A stretch of 6,142 nucleotides of DNA from a bacterium. Its GTDB lineage: Bacteria > Cyanobacteriota > Vampirovibrionia > Obscuribacterales > Obscuribacteraceae. The notes beneath the pieces are model-generated. The model was not told the DNA's origin. It ran no database searches and saw nothing but the letters and a program-made list of their open reading frames with translations. Below are positions 1 to 6,142 of this stretch, one piece after another (positions within the stretch are counted from its first letter, which is position 1; each line of letters begins with the position of its first letter). The stretch covers positions 1-6,142 of the forward strand of contig JAUIJG010000321.1 of assembly GCA_030431355.1 (NCBI GenBank), read 5' to 3'. The position numbers and the translations under genes are program-made.

Positions 1-1
1 T

Positions 2-1180
2 CTTGTAACCACTGTATTCGGAGCAGTGACAGGAGTTGGTATATGGTTCTCCATATCCCTGGTCAATCCGGATGGGACGGCTGCTTTAATCCAAATCTTC
101 ACTCTGGGTTGGGCCGAAGAGTATCTATTTTTCGTGGCGGAGTTAGCCACTGCTTTTGCCTACTACTATACCTGGAACACTTTGAGCAAGGAGAAGCACC
201 TGCGGCTGGCCAAGCTCTATTTCGCGTTTTCAGTTTTTACCCTCGTTATCATTAACGGTATCATCACCTTCCAGCTTACCCCCGGCGGTTGGCTGGAATC
301 CAAAAACTGGCTCCATGGCTTCTTCAACGAAACCTATTGGCCTTCTCTGTTTATTCGTCTTCTAATTATGTTCGCCATAGCGGGAATGTACGGACTGGTA
401 ACCGCCACAAGAATAAAAGACGAACATCTCAGAACCTACATGGTGCGGTTTTGCGCTCGCTGGTTAATGCCGGTGTTCTTCCTCGGACCGATCATCGGAT
501 TCTGGTATTTGAGCAATATTCCCCAGGCTAGCGTATCCACCATTTTTGAAGGCATTCAAAGTTCCGGTATCGGAAACTTCTCTATCCTGGCCAGAGCCCT
601 ATATCTCTGCCTGATTCTATCCGGAACAGTTCTTATCTTTGCCTATGTCGGACCTTATCTGAACCCGCGTGGATTCACATTCAGAATCGCGCTCATGTTC
701 ATGGTCTGTGGTCTGATGGTAACCGGTAGCGCTGAGTGGATGAGGGAAATGCTCCGCAAACCCTATGTAATCTACAACTACATGTACTCCAATGGCATCA
801 GAAAAACAGAAGTGCCGGAGCTTCAGAAAAAGAATTTCTTCAATGCCACCCGTTGGCATACAGCAAGCGCGGATCCGGTCGCCCAGGGCAAAACTGTTTT
901 TAAATACCAGTGCATGAGTTGCCATACCGAAAGCGGCTACAGAAGCATGAAGAAACTACTTGGAGAAAGAGATAAAGAAGCGATAGTGAGCTTCCTCGAA
1001 CTGATGAAAGAGACTGACCCAAAGAAGAATCCTTACAGCGGCTTGATGCCTCCTTTTGTCGGAGACCAGGAAGACATGGATAAACTTGCCACCTATCTTG
1101 CTTCGATCAACAATTCGTCCACAAAGAACCAGGTATCTAGAACAAAAACCAAGAAGAGAGTCGCCTCGAAAGCCGAATAA
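2..1180 (+). CDS. Cytochrome bd-superfamily subunit I (CydA-like) with C-terminal cytochrome c domain, 5' partial
   Basis: This is the membrane oxygen-reductase subunit of the cytochrome bd superfamily. The frame is open from base 2, and the GTG at 26 is an internal valine, so the true start and first helix (with the usual heme-ligand His) lie outside the window. About seven helices are visible. Two Glu eight residues apart (116-118, 140-142) match E. coli Glu99/Glu107, and a Glu (746-748) in EMLRKPY matches Glu445 before the GRQPW motif. By hand alignment the heme b558 ligands are replaced: His186 by Arg (356-358) and Met393 by Ala (689-691). The helix 6-7 loop is only about 20 residues, so the quinol-binding Q-loop is missing. 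The ninth helix is replaced by a cytochrome c domain with CMSCH (911-925) and a likely Met ligand in GLMPP (1046-1048), followed by a basic tail. This resembles the published OR-C family of non-quinol bd enzymes (from memory). No CydB is in view. The superfamily call is firm; the electron donor is inferred. Confidence 0.88.
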   Translation, partial: LVTTVFGAVTGVGIWFSISLVNPDGTAALIQIFTLGWAEEYLFFVAELATAFAYYYTWNTLSKEKHLRLAKLYFAFSVFTLVIINGIITFQLTPGGWLESKNWLHGFFNETYWPSLFIRLLIMFAIAGMYGLVTATRIKDEHLRTYMVRFCARWLMPVFFLGPIIGFWYLSNIPQASVSTIFEGIQSSGIGNFSILARALYLCLILSGTVLIFAYVGPYLNPRGFTFRIALMFMVCGLMVTGSAEWMREMLRKPYVIYNYMYSNGIRKTEVPELQKKNFFNATRWHTASADPVAQGKTVFKYQCMSCHTESGYRSMKKLLGERDKEAIVSFLELMKETDPKKNPYSGLMPPFVGDQEDMDKLATYLASINNSSTKNQVSRTKTKKRVASKAE

Positions 1181-1228
1181 ATTCGGACAAAATCGGCTGT
1201 TTGACACGATTCTCTCTTCGCAAACCGG

Positions 1229-1235
1229 AAGGAGA
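1229..1235 (+). promoter_or_regulatory. Strong ribosome binding site deciding the hcp start
   Basis: AAGGAGA lies six bases before the ATG at 1242 and fifteen before a second in-frame ATG at 1251. Many Hcp proteins begin close to the Cys motif, as a start at 1251 would give, but the spacing here favours 1242 and adds Met-His-His at the N-terminus. Confidence 0.8.
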
Positions 1236-1241
1236 TAGAAT

Positions 1242-2915
1242 ATGCACCATATGTACTGTTATCAGTGTGAACAGACCTCCCAGGGAACAGGTTGCACTAC
1301 CCTTGGCGTTTGCGGCAAAGATCCAAACACCACCAAACTCCAGGATGTGATGGTGCATATATGCAAAGGTATTGCCCAGTATGCTCACCGCTCTCGCGAA
1401 TTGGGCGGCAGCCTGCCTGAGGCGGATCGAACCTCCCTGGAAGCACTGTTCATGACCCTCACCAATGTCAATTTCGATGAAGCTGAACATGTTTCCTATA
1501 TAAACGGGAAGATGTACACCATCTTGAGAGAGCTGAGAGAGTACTATCATTCTTTATGCCAGAAAAAAGGCAAGGTGCCGGAATTTGAGTCGGCATCAAG
1601 AGAGACACCTGCCGGATTCTCTCCTTTTGAGACAGAAGAAGAGCTGCTCGCCTTCGCCGAAACCGTTGGCGTGGAGGCGCGCCAGAAAGAGATGGACCCG
1701 GATATAGCATCCCTGCAGGAACTTCTCACTTATGGAGTCAAAGGACTGGCTGCTTATGCTCACCACGCGCTCCTGCTCGGCTATGAAGAAGATGCTGTCT
1801 ATGCCTTTGTTCATGAAGCTTTTGACTACATGACCCGGGAAGACCAGACTGTGGACAAGCTCCTGGAATATTGCCTCAAGGCTGGGGAGATCAACCTCAA
1901 AGTAATGGAGATGTTGGACCGAGCCCACACAGAAAGTTTTGGACATCCGGAACCCACCGAAGTTGCCCTCACTCCAACAAAAGGGAAAGCAATTCTGGTA
2001 TCCGGTCATGATCTAAAAGCAACCTATGAACTTTTGAAGCAGACAGCGGACAAAGGTATTAATGTATACACCCATGGAGAGTTGCTTCCGGCTAACGCTT
2101 ATCCGGAATTCAAAAAGTTTCCTCATCTTGCCGGGAACTATGGAACAGCCTGGCAAAATCAGCAAACAGAGTTTGCCCGCTTCCCAGGAAGCATTTTGTT
2201 GACCACCAACTGCTTGAAGCCACCGGAAGACAGTTACAAAAACAGACTGTTCACAATGGATGTGGTCGGTCATGAAGGCTGCACGAAGCTGGATGGATAT
2301 GACTTCACGCCATTAATTGATGCCGCCCTGAAAGAGCCTGGCTTTGAAGAGACCGCGCCGAAGAAGACCAGCACAATCGGCTTTGCCCACAATGCTGTCC
2401 TCGGTGCCGCTGATAAAGTTGTAGGTCTGGTGAAAGCCGGAATGATAAAACACTTCTTTCTAATTGGTGGCTGTGATGGTGCCGAATTTGCTCGCAACTA
2501 CTATACTGATTTTGCCGATAAGTCCCCGGATGATACGGTTATTCTCACCCTGGGCTGCGGCAAATTCCGGGTCAATCAGCTGGAATTCGGAGATATTGAT
2601 GGCATACCCAGGCTCCTGGATCTGGGCCAATGCAATGACTCATATTCCGCTATAAAGATTGCCACATCCCTGGCTGATGCCTTCGAGGTTGAGGTTAATG
2701 ACCTGCCGCTGTCTTTGATAATCTCCTGGTTTGAGCAAAAAGCAGTGGCGGTCCTGCTCACACTTCTCTATCTCGGATTGAAAGACATCAGGCTTGGACC
2801 GACTCTACCAGCCTTTATCTCACCTAATGTTCTGAAGATTCTGGTGGATAACTACAATATTCAACCGGCAATAGATCCTAAGAAAGACCTGGAAGAGATA
2901 CTTCAACCGGCTTAA
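1242..2915 (+). CDS. hcp: Hybrid cluster protein Hcp (hydroxylamine / nitric oxide reductase), class I
   Basis: Cytoplasmic iron-sulfur enzyme of 557 residues, close to the usual length of about 550. The family reduces hydroxylamine to ammonia in vitro, and E. coli Hcp is a high-affinity NO reductase. The N-terminal cysteines C6, C9, C18 and C24 have the C-x2-C-x8-C-x5-C spacing of class I enzymes from anaerobes, which carry a [4Fe-4S] proximal cluster; the E. coli type has wider spacing. All expected ligands of the hybrid Fe-S-O cluster can be placed by motif: H256 (SGHDLKA), E280 (THGELLP), C324 (TTNCLKP), C411 (GGCDGAE), C439 (LGCGKF), C464 (GQCNDSY) and E498 with K500 (WFEQKA). Nothing is missing, so the enzyme should be active. 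It starts 61 bp after the heme-c CydA gene with no clear terminator between, which suggests co-transcription. No hcr reductase gene is present, as expected for class I. It ends in TAA, 40 bp from the convergent antiporter gene. Confidence 0.97.
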   Translation: MHHMYCYQCEQTSQGTGCTTLGVCGKDPNTTKLQDVMVHICKGIAQYAHRSRELGGSLPEADRTSLEALFMTLTNVNFDEAEHVSYINGKMYTILRELREYYHSLCQKKGKVPEFESASRETPAGFSPFETEEELLAFAETVGVEARQKEMDPDIASLQELLTYGVKGLAAYAHHALLLGYEEDAVYAFVHEAFDYMTREDQTVDKLLEYCLKAGEINLKVMEMLDRAHTESFGHPEPTEVALTPTKGKAILVSGHDLKATYELLKQTADKGINVYTHGELLPANAYPEFKKFPHLAGNYGTAWQNQQTEFARFPGSILLTTNCLKPPEDSYKNRLFTMDVVGHEGCTKLDGYDFTPLIDAALKEPGFEETAPKKTSTIGFAHNAVLGAADKVVGLVKAGMIKHFFLIGGCDGAEFARNYYTDFADKSPDDTVILTLGCGKFRVNQLEFGDIDGIPRLLDLGQCNDSYSAIKIATSLADAFEVEVNDLPLSLIISWFEQKAVAVLLTLLYLGLKDIRLGPTLPAFISPNVLKILVDNYNIQPAIDPKKDLEEILQPA

Positions 2916-2955
2916 AAGGAGATCGGGGTATTTGCTGACAGGGCTAACAATTTAA

Positions 2956-4527
2956 CTAGCTTTTGAGAATCGGATCGTCGCTCTCTGTGCTTTCGCTTGC
3001 TTCGACCTTGTTCGATTCAAGATGATCGGCATCGGCGGAAAGGGCGACTTCACCCTCTTCAATAGCCTTCAACAAATGCTGCCTTTTGTCATCAACATGA
3101 ACAATATACTCGTGCAGCTCCTTCCTCACAGCCCGGTTATTGACGGGGGCCATCTCATGGAGATTCTCATAGTAGCGGAGTTGTCTTGCTTTGACTCTGG
3201 ATTTTAGCTGGTCATAAACTGTGTGGCTTATGGCAGAATCTTTGTATAACTCCCGGAGATATTCGTTCACTTGCTCTTCGGCCGCCAGCTTCAAACGGAG
3301 TCTATTGGCCAGGGTGGTTACATCCTCTGACTCCGGAATGAGCTTGAATATTTGAGACAACTTCTCCAGACTGAGCCCTTGAGCAACCAGAGAAATAAGC
3401 ACAACGGAGTACGTGACGGTGATAATCATCTCTCTTTGTTCAATTTCCAGGGGGATACTGAGAGCCATCGCCATGGAGAGCGCGCCTCGCAAAGCGCCGA
3501 AGAAGAGGAGATGCCTGATCGGCAAGGTAATCTGAAAGAACTTCGAACTTGCCACAGGTGCAATACCATAAGCCAGTATTACCCGTGCCACTATGCTGAT
3601 CAAAAGCGTTGCCAGAATATAGTATCTGAACTCATAGAAATTCGGGTTGCTCAGCTCCATTCCTACAAGTATGAAGATGCAGGAGTTGACGATGAAGGAG
3701 ATAGAGTCCCAGAAAACCTGGGTCGAGTAAAGAGTGGTTGGTGACACATATTCTCTTCTAGCCATATGACCGAAGACGGTACTGGCGGTTACCACGGAGA
3801 TGATTGCGGAGACATGCAAATTCTCAGCTAGAATAAAGGATCCGTAAGCCACGATCATGGTAAGCATAATCTGTAGCAGGTGGTCTTCATAGAGCCTCTG
3901 TACCTTTGAAAGAATAAAGCCGATAGCCACCCCGAGGGCAAGACCTCCACCGGCCATTGTCAAAAAGTTTAAGCTCGCCTGGTTGATCGCCTGGGAAACT
4001 GGGAATCCGCTCACCAGAGCTGCCACCAGAGCCAGGAAAAGTGCCACGGCGATACCATCGTTTATTAAACTTTCTCCTTCCATCAAATAGATAATCTTCT
4101 CGTCCACATCGAGCTTCTGGAAGATAGCCACCACAGCGACCGGGTCGGTGGTGGCGAGAATAGCTCCGATGATCAGACCGACCAGAGCATTCATACCCAG
4201 TCCATAATGCAACATCGTACCGATGATGACCGTGGAGATCAGTACCCCGATGGTGCCTAAAAGTACTACCGGTCCCCATACATAGCGAAACTTATTTAGG
4301 TTGATGTTGTAGGAGGCGGTAAACAGCAATGGCGGCAACATGAGGAAAAGAACCATGTGCGGGTCCATCCGCACCACGGGAAGCAGACCGAACTCTCCAA
4401 TCACAAGTCCGGCGATAACCAGACCGATCGAGTAAGGCATGCGGATCCATTTGACCGCGATCCCCACAAAGCATGAAACCAGGAGGATTGCCACAAAGAT
4501 GTGTATTTGATCTAGATGATGGTTCAT
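2956..4527 (-). CDS. CPA1-family Na+(K+)/H+ antiporter, NhaP-like
   Basis: Inner-membrane cation/proton antiporter of the Na+/H+ exchanger family, exporting Na+ or K+ in exchange for protons. With the ATG at 4527 it has 523 residues: about 385 form roughly twelve hydrophobic helices and about 135 form a soluble tail. Two signature motifs occupy the transport site: TDPVAV with T127-D128, and GESLINDG with N156-D157. The Asn-Asp pair is diagnostic of electroneutral CPA1 exchangers and matches N160-D161 of the Methanocaldococcus jannaschii NhaP1. A further typical segment, ALRGALSMAMALS, lies near the end of the membrane domain. The tail is predicted helical and charged, with a Ser/Glu/Asp-rich end, and may be regulatory. 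The frame can be extended to a GTG at 4566 (13 more residues), but that site has no ribosome binding site and the extension is not like the family. Neither start has a strong one. The gene converges on hcp and is probably monocistronic. Na+ versus K+ preference cannot be read from the sequence. Confidence 0.93.
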   Translation of the reverse strand: MNHHLDQIHIFVAILLVSCFVGIAVKWIRMPYSIGLVIAGLVIGEFGLLPVVRMDPHMVLFLMLPPLLFTASYNINLNKFRYVWGPVVLLGTIGVLISTVIIGTMLHYGLGMNALVGLIIGAILATTDPVAVVAIFQKLDVDEKIIYLMEGESLINDGIAVALFLALVAALVSGFPVSQAINQASLNFLTMAGGGLALGVAIGFILSKVQRLYEDHLLQIMLTMIVAYGSFILAENLHVSAIISVVTASTVFGHMARREYVSPTTLYSTQVFWDSISFIVNSCIFILVGMELSNPNFYEFRYYILATLLISIVARVILAYGIAPVASSKFFQITLPIRHLLFFGALRGALSMAMALSIPLEIEQREMIITVTYSVVLISLVAQGLSLEKLSQIFKLIPESEDVTTLANRLRLKLAAEEQVNEYLRELYKDSAISHTVYDQLKSRVKARQLRYYENLHEMAPVNNRAVRKELHEYIVHVDDKRQHLLKAIEEGEVALSADADHLESNKVEASESTESDDPILKS

Positions 4528-4624
4528 GGGATTCCGAAAATTTTCTCTCAGGCTGAATACTGCCACTGGCTAATTTGTTTGAGCGGCTAATTGTTCTGGA
4601 GCTCGGGTCCTTGATAGTCGAAAC

Positions 4625-4639
4625 CCTGTCGTCTACAGG
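4625..4639 (-). other. Small hairpin in the putative antiporter leader
   Basis: CCTGT and ACAGG form a five-pair stem with a five-base loop, about 100 bases upstream of the antiporter ATG and downstream of the candidate promoter, so it would lie in the leader RNA. No U-run follows it, so it is not a terminator. It may be incidental. Confidence 0.3.
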
Positions 4640-4655
4640 CAATAGTCTCTTTCAA

Positions 4656-4671
4656 ATTGATCAATATTATA
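4656..4671 (-). promoter_or_regulatory. Candidate -10 box and adjoining palindrome for the antiporter gene
   Basis: Read on the minus strand, an exact TATAAT (4666-4671) is followed directly by the 10-bp perfect palindrome ATTGATCAAT (4656-4665), which would lie at the transcription start and could be an operator. No good -35 match is found 16-18 bp upstream (TACCTG or CTACCT), so the promoter is tentative. If used, it gives a leader of about 130 bases before the ATG at 4527. Confidence 0.35.
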
Positions 4672-4720
4672 GATACAAACGCTATAACAGGTAGATTAAG
4701 ACCCTGAAATAATCGATTTA

Positions 4721-4732
4721 CATTGCGCAATG
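4721..4732. promoter_or_regulatory. 12-bp perfect palindrome, possible operator
   Basis: CATTGCGCAATG is a perfect 12-bp palindrome about 50 bp upstream of the candidate -10 box of the antiporter gene, where an activator could bind. No known regulator site is recognised. It lies in the 243-bp non-coding stretch between the GTG at 4566 and the end of the next gene at 4810. Confidence 0.3.
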
Positions 4733-4790
4733 CCCTGTAGACCAAGATCCTATAAGTGTTTCCTGTCCCGGTCCATTGTTACGAAATCGC

Positions 4791-4820
4791 CAAAAATGAG
4801 AGCTGAAATTCAGCTATCAA
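4791..4820 (-). terminator. Candidate rho-independent terminator after the unknown gene
   Basis: On the minus strand AGCTG-AATTT-CAGCT forms a five-pair stem (4801-4815), extendable by two pairs past a mismatch, and is followed three bases later by ATTTTT. The stop codon TGA at 4812-4810 lies inside the hairpin. The stem is short and only moderately GC-rich, so termination may be weak. Confidence 0.45.
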
Positions 4821-5526
4821 TCCCCCGGAAGGCTCTATCAAATGCCATCACTGCGGAGAAGAGATGATCAACAAAGGGAGCAGTGTCCATGGAGAAGAAG
4901 CGCTTTTGATCCACCGTCTCCACATCTATGGTCGTCTTGAACACGGATAAGCTGACCGCATCAACCCTGCCGCCATATTTAAAATCGACTTTATAAAGAC
5001 CGGGCATGGTCAGCTCAATGCCCAGGGGTACAAATCTCTTTCGTTCATTCTCACCTGGAGATTCATCTTCAGTTGCAGGCACATGAGAGAATGAAACTTT
5101 CTTGAAAGGTTTTCTCTGGCCGGCAACCGGGAAATCCACCTGAACTTCCCGGTGCTCCAGAGGCTCTTTCTCTGGACTTAACATATCACCCCTGGAGTCA
5201 TATCTATCATTCGGTCCGGGGGTATTCGCCATGGCTCCTGATACCTGTTGATAGGCTTTCCAGGCGCTGTCGCTTGAGAAGGGATCCTTTCTCAGGTTTT
5301 GCAAGTGGTCCAGATGGCTGATGCAATCAAAGATCGGTTCAGCTTTCTTTAGATCGCCTCCTAAAGCCTCCGCAAAAAGCGGTGACCAGGCAATTAGACC
5401 ATCTTCCACACCCACTTCAAAATCAAAAACCTGTCTGATAGACCGTCCTTCTTCGAAATAAACTCGATAGAGGTAAGGTCCCGGTATAACCAGGGAGACA
5501 GGCACAATAGGGATGTCATCTAACAT
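4810..5526 (-). CDS. Hypothetical protein with two copies of a beta-rich PG-LY-V-F motif
   Basis: I do not recognise this 238-residue protein. It has no signal peptide and no membrane segment, so it is probably cytoplasmic. Two parts resemble each other. Residues 8-38 carry VP, then IPG, then LYRVYF, a Gly turn and a hydrophobic strand. Residues 166-195 carry VP, then MPG, then LYKVDF, a Gly turn and a hydrophobic strand. Each is followed within about 20 residues by a helix-like segment starting SPLF or APFV. Such PG-x-Y strands are common in small beta-sandwich domains. Residues 80-163 are a charged, Pro/Gly/Ser-rich linker with little predicted structure. The ATG at 5526 is the only plausible start, because an in-frame TGA lies a few codons upstream with no other start codon between; no clear ribosome binding site precedes it. 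The gene is divergent from the exported TPR gene. The length and sustained coding character support a real gene, but its function is unknown. Confidence 0.75.
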   Translation of the reverse strand: MLDDIPIVPVSLVIPGPYLYRVYFEEGRSIRQVFDFEVGVEDGLIAWSPLFAEALGGDLKKAEPIFDCISHLDHLQNLRKDPFSSDSAWKAYQQVSGAMANTPGPNDRYDSRGDMLSPEKEPLEHREVQVDFPVAGQRKPFKKVSFSHVPATEDESPGENERKRFVPLGIELTMPGLYKVDFKYGGRVDAVSLSVFKTTIDVETVDQKRFFSMDTAPFVDHLFSAVMAFDRAFRGIDS

Positions 5527-5563
5527 GGGATCATGGCCGCAAGGTGTGTATCAACGCAAACTT

Positions 5564-5578
5564 TGAGGAAGTGCCTCA
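5564..5578. promoter_or_regulatory. Inverted repeat TGAGG-N5-CCTCA, possible operator
   Basis: A perfect five-base inverted repeat with a five-base spacer lies in the 149-bp region between the divergent unknown gene and the TPR gene. Size and position fit a dimeric repressor site or a small RNA hairpin in a minus-strand leader. No known regulator is recognised. Confidence 0.3.
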
Positions 5579-5590
5579 TGGGAACGCATT

Positions 5591-5606
5591 AGCTATAATA
5601 GCTTTT
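5591..5606 (+). promoter_or_regulatory. Palindromic TATAAT element between divergent genes
   Basis: AGCTATAATAGCT (5591-5603) is an interrupted palindrome with an exact TATAAT at 5594-5599, about 75 bases before the TPR gene start. It could be the -10 box of that gene with an overlapping operator, although no -35 match sits at normal spacing. The same bases can form a five-pair hairpin followed by TTTT, like a weak terminator, but no plus-strand gene lies just upstream to need one. The promoter reading is therefore preferred. Confidence 0.35.
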
Positions 5607-5675
5607 TCCGACAATTTAGCAGAGTATCAGTCGTCGGGATGAACGGGATAAGAAATTAGTGGAGCGGATGAATTC

Positions 5676-6142
5676 ATGCACATAACTCAGTTCATCAAAA
5701 CAGGTTTTCAGCTTTTTAGAAACTCACTTGCCACTCCTTCTCTTACGCTGATAGCGCTGGCAATAGTGCTTGCTTTTCCCTGTCCGGTGCCGGCACAGGA
5801 TGGTACGAGCCCCTACAAGGCGGGAATGGACGCCTACGGGCGTAAAGATTACAAAGCTGCCTGTGTTCACTTCAGGGAGTCCATGAAAGGAAGGAAGCCG
5901 GATGCCAGAACCACCTATTATCTTGCACTATCGAATATGCAATGTAATAGACTCTCCCGGGCGATCTCTTTATTCGAATATATCGAAAGGAACTTTCCCC
6001 ACTCGGCTGAAGCTGCCCATAGTAGAGATGCCCTCAAGCGTCTTGGGCGCTCCCAGTCTAATCTTGCTTCGCCCTCAAGCGTCTTGGGCGCTCCCAGTCT
6101 AATCTTGCTTCGCCCTCAAGCGTCTTGGGCGCTCCCAGTCTA
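5676..6142 (+). CDS. Exported TPR-repeat protein, 3' partial
   Basis: The frame is open from the ATG at 5676 to the window end (155 codons); an in-frame TAA at 5649-5651 and a GGAG at 5661-5664, eleven bases upstream, support this start. Residues 1-40 look like a Sec signal peptide: a long n-region with Lys8 and Arg15, a hydrophobic core around residues 23-36, and likely cleavage after V-P-A40, before QD. Residues 46-75 and 76-109 form two tetratricopeptide repeats with the usual Ala, Tyr, Phe and Pro spacing (AYGRKDYKAAC, then ALSNMQCNRLSRAISLF ending NFPHS). TPR proteins of this kind act as periplasmic scaffolds; the partner is unknown. From codon 119 the gene enters a 41-bp exact tandem repeat. 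Because 41 is not a multiple of three, each copy is read in a different frame, so residues beyond about 124-132 may not be native sequence. Confidence 0.78.
   Translation, partial: MHITQFIKTGFQLFRNSLATPSLTLIALAIVLAFPCPVPAQDGTSPYKAGMDAYGRKDYKAACVHFRESMKGRKPDARTTYYLALSNMQCNRLSRAISLFEYIERNFPHSAEAAHSRDALKRLGRSQSNLASPSSVLGAPSLILLRPQASWALPV
6030..6142. repeat. 41-bp exact tandem repeat, about 2.8 copies, running off the window
   Basis: Copies start at 6030, 6071 and 6112; the first two are complete and the third is cut after 31 bases. All are identical over the visible length. The unit begins GCCCTCAAGCG and ends CTTGCTTC. There are no spacers. The first copy continues the TPR reading frame smoothly (DALKRLG), suggesting that it is the original sequence and the rest are duplications. 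Perfect identity means either very recent expansion or an assembly artefact at a contig end. Confidence 0.95.

Noticed and set aside
26..1180. GTG at 26 as the start of the CydA-like gene
   Set aside because: The frame is open to the window edge, and the residues before it continue a typical CydA second helix; a protein starting here would lack the first helix.
1201..1206. TTGACA as a -35 box for hcp
   Set aside because: No -10 box lies at normal spacing; the nearest A/T-rich hexamer, TAGAAT at 1236, is 29 bp away and overlaps the bases between the ribosome binding site and the start.
2916..2960. Bidirectional terminator between hcp and the antiporter gene
   Set aside because: Only a four-pair stem (GCTA/TAGC around a ten-base loop) can be drawn, with no convincing U-run on either side.
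3352..3744. 130-residue plus-strand frame opposite the antiporter
   Set aside because: It lies fully antisense to conserved antiporter helices, and its translation is rich in charged and polar residues with no domain.
4528..4566. GTG at 4566 as the antiporter start
   Set aside because: It has no ribosome binding site and adds a polar 13-residue stretch unlike the family N-terminus; ATG 4527 starts directly before the first helix.
4656..4665. FNR/CRP-type site
   Set aside because: The TTGAT and ATCAA half-sites overlap instead of being separated by four bases, so a standard dimer site is not formed.
5668..5685. Five-codon upstream frame ATG..TAA overlapping the TPR start
   Set aside because: It is only three bases from GGAG, too close for good initiation, and too short to call as a gene or leader peptide.
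5902..6102. 66-residue plus-strand reading frame overlapping the TPR gene
   Set aside because: It is out of frame with the signal-peptide/TPR gene, has no ribosome binding site and resembles no protein; it is a shadow frame extended by the repeats.
6030..6142. CRISPR array
   Set aside because: The copies are directly adjacent with no spacers between them, and the first copy is part of a coding frame.

Overview
The window looks like bacterial chromosomal DNA of roughly balanced GC, probably from a Gram-negative organism of low-oxygen habitats. The supporting evidence is a bd-superfamily oxygen reductase subunit carrying a covalent heme c, an anaerobe-type (class I) hybrid cluster protein, and an exported TPR protein with a signal peptide. 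The phylum cannot be fixed from this sequence. Both window edges cut through genes, and the right edge lies inside an exact 41-bp tandem repeat.

Layout: (1) 2-1180, plus strand: 3' part of a CydA-like subunit. It keeps the active-site heme ligands but lacks the quinol loop, both heme b558 ligands and the last membrane helix, and it ends in a cytochrome c domain. (2) 1242-2915, plus strand: hcp, complete, 61 bp downstream with a strong ribosome binding site and probably co-transcribed. (3) 2956-4527, minus strand, convergent with hcp: a complete CPA1/NhaP-type Na+(K+)/H+ antiporter with a long cytoplasmic tail. (4) 4528-4809: upstream region of the antiporter gene, with a TATAAT box and two perfect palindromes. 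(5) 4810-5526, minus strand: an unrecognised 238-residue protein with two copies of a short beta-rich motif joined by a charged linker, followed by a candidate terminator. (6) 5527-5675: divergent control region with two inverted repeats, one containing TATAAT. (7) 5676-6142, plus strand: start of an exported TPR protein, running into the 41-bp repeats.

How the genes may work together: the oxidase-like subunit and Hcp form a plausible protection unit against O2 and nitric oxide/hydroxylamine, with electrons for the oxidase more likely coming from a periplasmic cytochrome c than from quinol. The antiporter is a general pH/Na+ homeostasis function. Nothing visible ties the last two genes to the first three.

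The most interesting items are the architecture of the heme-c CydA relative and its pairing with hcp, the duplicated-motif unknown protein, and the 41-bp array, which is either a real frame-rotating minisatellite or an assembly artefact at a contig end.
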